A stretch of DNA of 15,055 bases from Clostridiales bacterium. GTDB lineage: Bacteria > Bacillota > Clostridia > Christensenellales > Aristaeellaceae. A program made the position numbers and the translations under genes. Location: assembly GCA_022776785.1 (NCBI GenBank), contig JALFHA010000283.1, positions 1 to 15,055 of the forward strand, written 5' to 3'. This document shows positions 13,727 through 15,055 of the stretch, piece after piece (position 1 is the stretch's first letter; each line of letters starts with the position of its first letter). The notes below the pieces were generated by a model, which searched no databases, had not been told where the DNA came from, and saw only the letters and a list, made by a program, of their open reading frames with translations.

Positions 13727-14830
13727 TCAGTCATCCGCAAAGCCCTGCCACACGGGGTGGCCGGGATAGGTCAGCGCCTGCTCCTGCCCGGTGAGCACGC
13801 GCAGCGCGCCCGCGGCCATAGCCTCCTGCTCAAACTCGCCGGGATAGACCGACACCGGCGCGATGAAGCCGCAGCGCCGGCGGATGCCCTCCTCCACGTC
13901 GGCAAAGCGCAGCAGCCCGCCCGTGAGCACAATGCCGTCCACCTCGCCGCAGAGCACTGCCGCCATCGAGCCGATGGCCTTGCACACCTGATAGATCATC
14001 GCGTCCCACACGCGGCGGGCGCGGGCGTCGCCAGACTCCGCCATCGCGTGAATCACGTCGGAATTGGACGTGCCGAAGTGGCTGGAAAAGCCGCCGGCCT
14101 GGCTGCACAGCGCGCGCAGCTCCTCGCGGCTTTTCCCGCCGAGCGCGCCGAGCACGTCGGTGACGGCCATCGATCCCATGCGCGTGGGCGTGAACGGCCC
14201 CTCGCCGCCGCCCGCGTCGTTGCCGTCGATCATCCGCCCACGCTGATGCGCCGTGACGGAGATGCCCCCGTCGATGTGGCAGACGATGAGATTGCAGTCC
14301 TCATAGCGCCTGCCGAGGCTGCGCGCGTGGCGGCGCGCCGTCTCCTTGAGGTTGAGCGCGTGGGAAATCGCCGTGCGGTACACGCCGCGCACGCCGGTCA
14401 TCCGCGCCAGATCACACAGCTCGTCCACGACGGGCGGGTCCATCATCAGCTCCAGCGCGCCGTTCTCCCTCCCGAGCTCCGCGGCCATCTGCACGCCGAG
14501 CATGGAGGCGTGGTACAGCCCGCCCCTCGCCTCCCGCGTGTCGCGCACAAGGCGCTCGTCGATGGCATACACGCCGCCCGGTATCGCACAGCAGCCGCCG
14601 CCCCGGCCGACAATCGCGTCCACACTGCGCAAATCGACGCCCGCGCGGGCGAGGAACTCGCGCACGACCTGCATCCGGTAGGGGAGCTGGTCGTTGATGG
14701 TCGGAAAGGTCAGCAGCAGCGAGGAATCGTGAAACGTATCCTCCGTAAACAGGCAAACCTCGTTTTCAAACAGCGAGAGCTTGGTCGAGGTCGAGCCGGG
14801 ATTGATAATCAGAATGCGCCAGGTTTTCAC
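13727..14830 (-). CDS. buk: Butyrate kinase (or related branched-chain acyl kinase)
   Basis: Butyrate kinase converts butyryl phosphate and ADP to butyrate and ATP, the last step of the ptb-buk route; relatives act on isobutyrate or other short acids. The 367-residue protein belongs to the acetokinase superfamily. It has INPGSTSTK at 9-17 (phosphate-binding N-terminus, typical of Buk rather than AckA), GRGGGCCAIPGGVYAID, HASMLG, a HIDGGISVTAH segment, and IVLTGGLL then FIAPVSVYPGE near the C-terminus. Start is GTG at 14830, since GGGAGG lies 8 bases upstream and the promoter lies inside the frame extension to 14914. It is followed after 17 bp by the LacI-family gene. Its usual partner, phosphotransbutyrylase (ptb), is not next to it on either side, so the gene is an orphan copy or serves another acyl phosphate. 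The C-terminal extension of about 12 residues is slightly longer than usual. Confidence 0.9.
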   Translation of the reverse strand: MKTWRILIINPGSTSTKLSLFENEVCLFTEDTFHDSSLLLTFPTINDQLPYRMQVVREFLARAGVDLRSVDAIVGRGGGCCAIPGGVYAIDERLVRDTREARGGLYHASMLGVQMAAELGRENGALELMMDPPVVDELCDLARMTGVRGVYRTAISHALNLKETARRHARSLGRRYEDCNLIVCHIDGGISVTAHQRGRMIDGNDAGGGEGPFTPTRMGSMAVTDVLGALGGKSREELRALCSQAGGFSSHFGTSNSDVIHAMAESGDARARRVWDAMIYQVCKAIGSMAAVLCGEVDGIVLTGGLLRFADVEEGIRRRCGFIAPVSVYPGEFEQEAMAAGALRVLTGQEQALTYPGHPVWQGFADD

Positions 14831-14874
14831 AGGGTCGTCCTCCCATCCGCACGGCACATATTTTTCCTGTAGAC

Positions 14875-14883
14875 AGTATACCA
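14875..14883 (-). promoter_or_regulatory. Extended -10 promoter of the buk-lacI unit
   Basis: TGG followed by TATACT (14875-14880, minus strand) stands about 45 bp before the GTG start. The -35 at 17 bp is poor (TTGCGT), so the extended -10 probably compensates. A GCAAACG-type half palindrome lies across the spacer, too degenerate to call as an operator. Confidence 0.55.
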
Positions 14884-14947
14884 CGCCGCGCACGCAAACG
14901 CAAACAGACTGCACATAAAAACCTGCTAATGAAAATCAAGCCCTAAA

Positions 14948-15055
14948 TTGAAAAAGTAGAGATGATTTTCTAAAACCAAAAAGTGTATACTTAATAAGCC
15001 TCGATTTTTGAGAAATCAAGGCCGACTTTCGAGCCGGTGTCAAACCGGCTCTTTT
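14948..15055 (+). ncRNA. Candidate small RNA or leader transcript at the right edge
   Basis: On the plus strand, TTGAAA (14948-14953), 17 bp and TAAAAC (14971-14976) form a promoter-like pair; a second possible -10, TATACT, lies at 14986-14991. Downstream come a hairpin (arms 14998-15007 and 15013-15022, one mismatch, 5-nt loop) and a complete terminator at 15031-15055. The product would be about 70 nt. No open frame is present. It could be a free-standing small RNA or the attenuated leader of a gene beyond the edge. No known riboswitch core was recognised. Confidence 0.35.
15031..15055 (+). terminator. Plus-strand intrinsic terminator at the right edge
   Basis: A perfect 8-bp stem GAGCCGGT / ACCGGCTC with a 5-nt loop is followed by TTTT up to the window end; the run may continue outside. 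No plus-strand gene precedes it in the window. The nearest plus-strand gene ends at 5439, so it must end a short transcript. Confidence 0.75.

Noticed and set aside
14893..14906. Third LacI-type operator in the buk promoter (CGCAAACGCAAACA)
   Set aside because: Three defined positions of TGnAAnCGnTTnCA mismatch and the right half is not palindromic; chance similarity cannot be excluded.
14930..15055. tracrRNA-like order (AAATCAAGGC followed by a short hairpin and a terminator)
   Set aside because: No CRISPR repeat, spacer or Cas gene is in the window and the resemblance is limited to a few bases; without an array to pair with it cannot be supported.

Overview
The window looks like chromosome from a GC-rich, spore-forming member of the Clostridia (Firmicutes). 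It holds the first 170 codons of spo0A, a yunB-type sporulation gene, strong Shine-Dalgarno sites of the GGAGG type, and a butyrate kinase. The lineage below Clostridia is inference. A gut group such as Christensenellales or Oscillospirales would fit the high GC (about 60% by eye), but no marker here decides it.

Layout, left to right. (1) 1-2396, minus strand: spo0A (cut by the window edge, own promoter), a UPF0489/peptide-arginase-like protein with its own promoter and a leader of about 160 nt, and yunB. (2) 2397-5530, plus strand: a single class A penicillin-binding protein gene, divergent from yunB and closed by a long hairpin shared with the convergent genes to its right. (3) 9221-5533, minus strand: a hexapeptide sugar O-acetyltransferase followed by two tandem GtrII-type membrane glucosyltransferase paralogues. 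This looks like a surface-glycan modification cassette. (4) 10697-9300, minus strand: an M18 aminopeptidase with a good promoter and a terminator. (5) 14830-10887, minus strand: butyrate kinase and a LacI-family regulator in one unit, then a PanE-like oxidoreductase and a cyclase-family metal hydrolase in a second unit. The second unit's promoter has one LacI-type palindrome at its start site and an almost identical palindrome exactly 100 bp upstream. (6) The last ~110 bases hold no gene but carry a plus-strand promoter-like sequence, a hairpin and a complete intrinsic terminator: a possible small RNA or the leader of a gene beyond the edge.

How the parts work together. Spo0A and YunB belong to sporulation. 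The class A PBP builds peptidoglycan, and the glucosyltransferase/acetyltransferase cassette probably decorates a cell-surface polymer. The LacI regulator probably represses the adjacent panE-like/cyclase operon and so ties it to a small-molecule signal; the butyrate kinase gene sits upstream in the regulator's own transcript. The panE-like/cyclase/butyrate kinase set has no pathway that I can name. It is the most promising place for an undescribed catabolic function. The very long open frames antisense to these genes are by-products of high GC and were not annotated. No CRISPR array, transposon, phage gene, tRNA or rRNA was seen.
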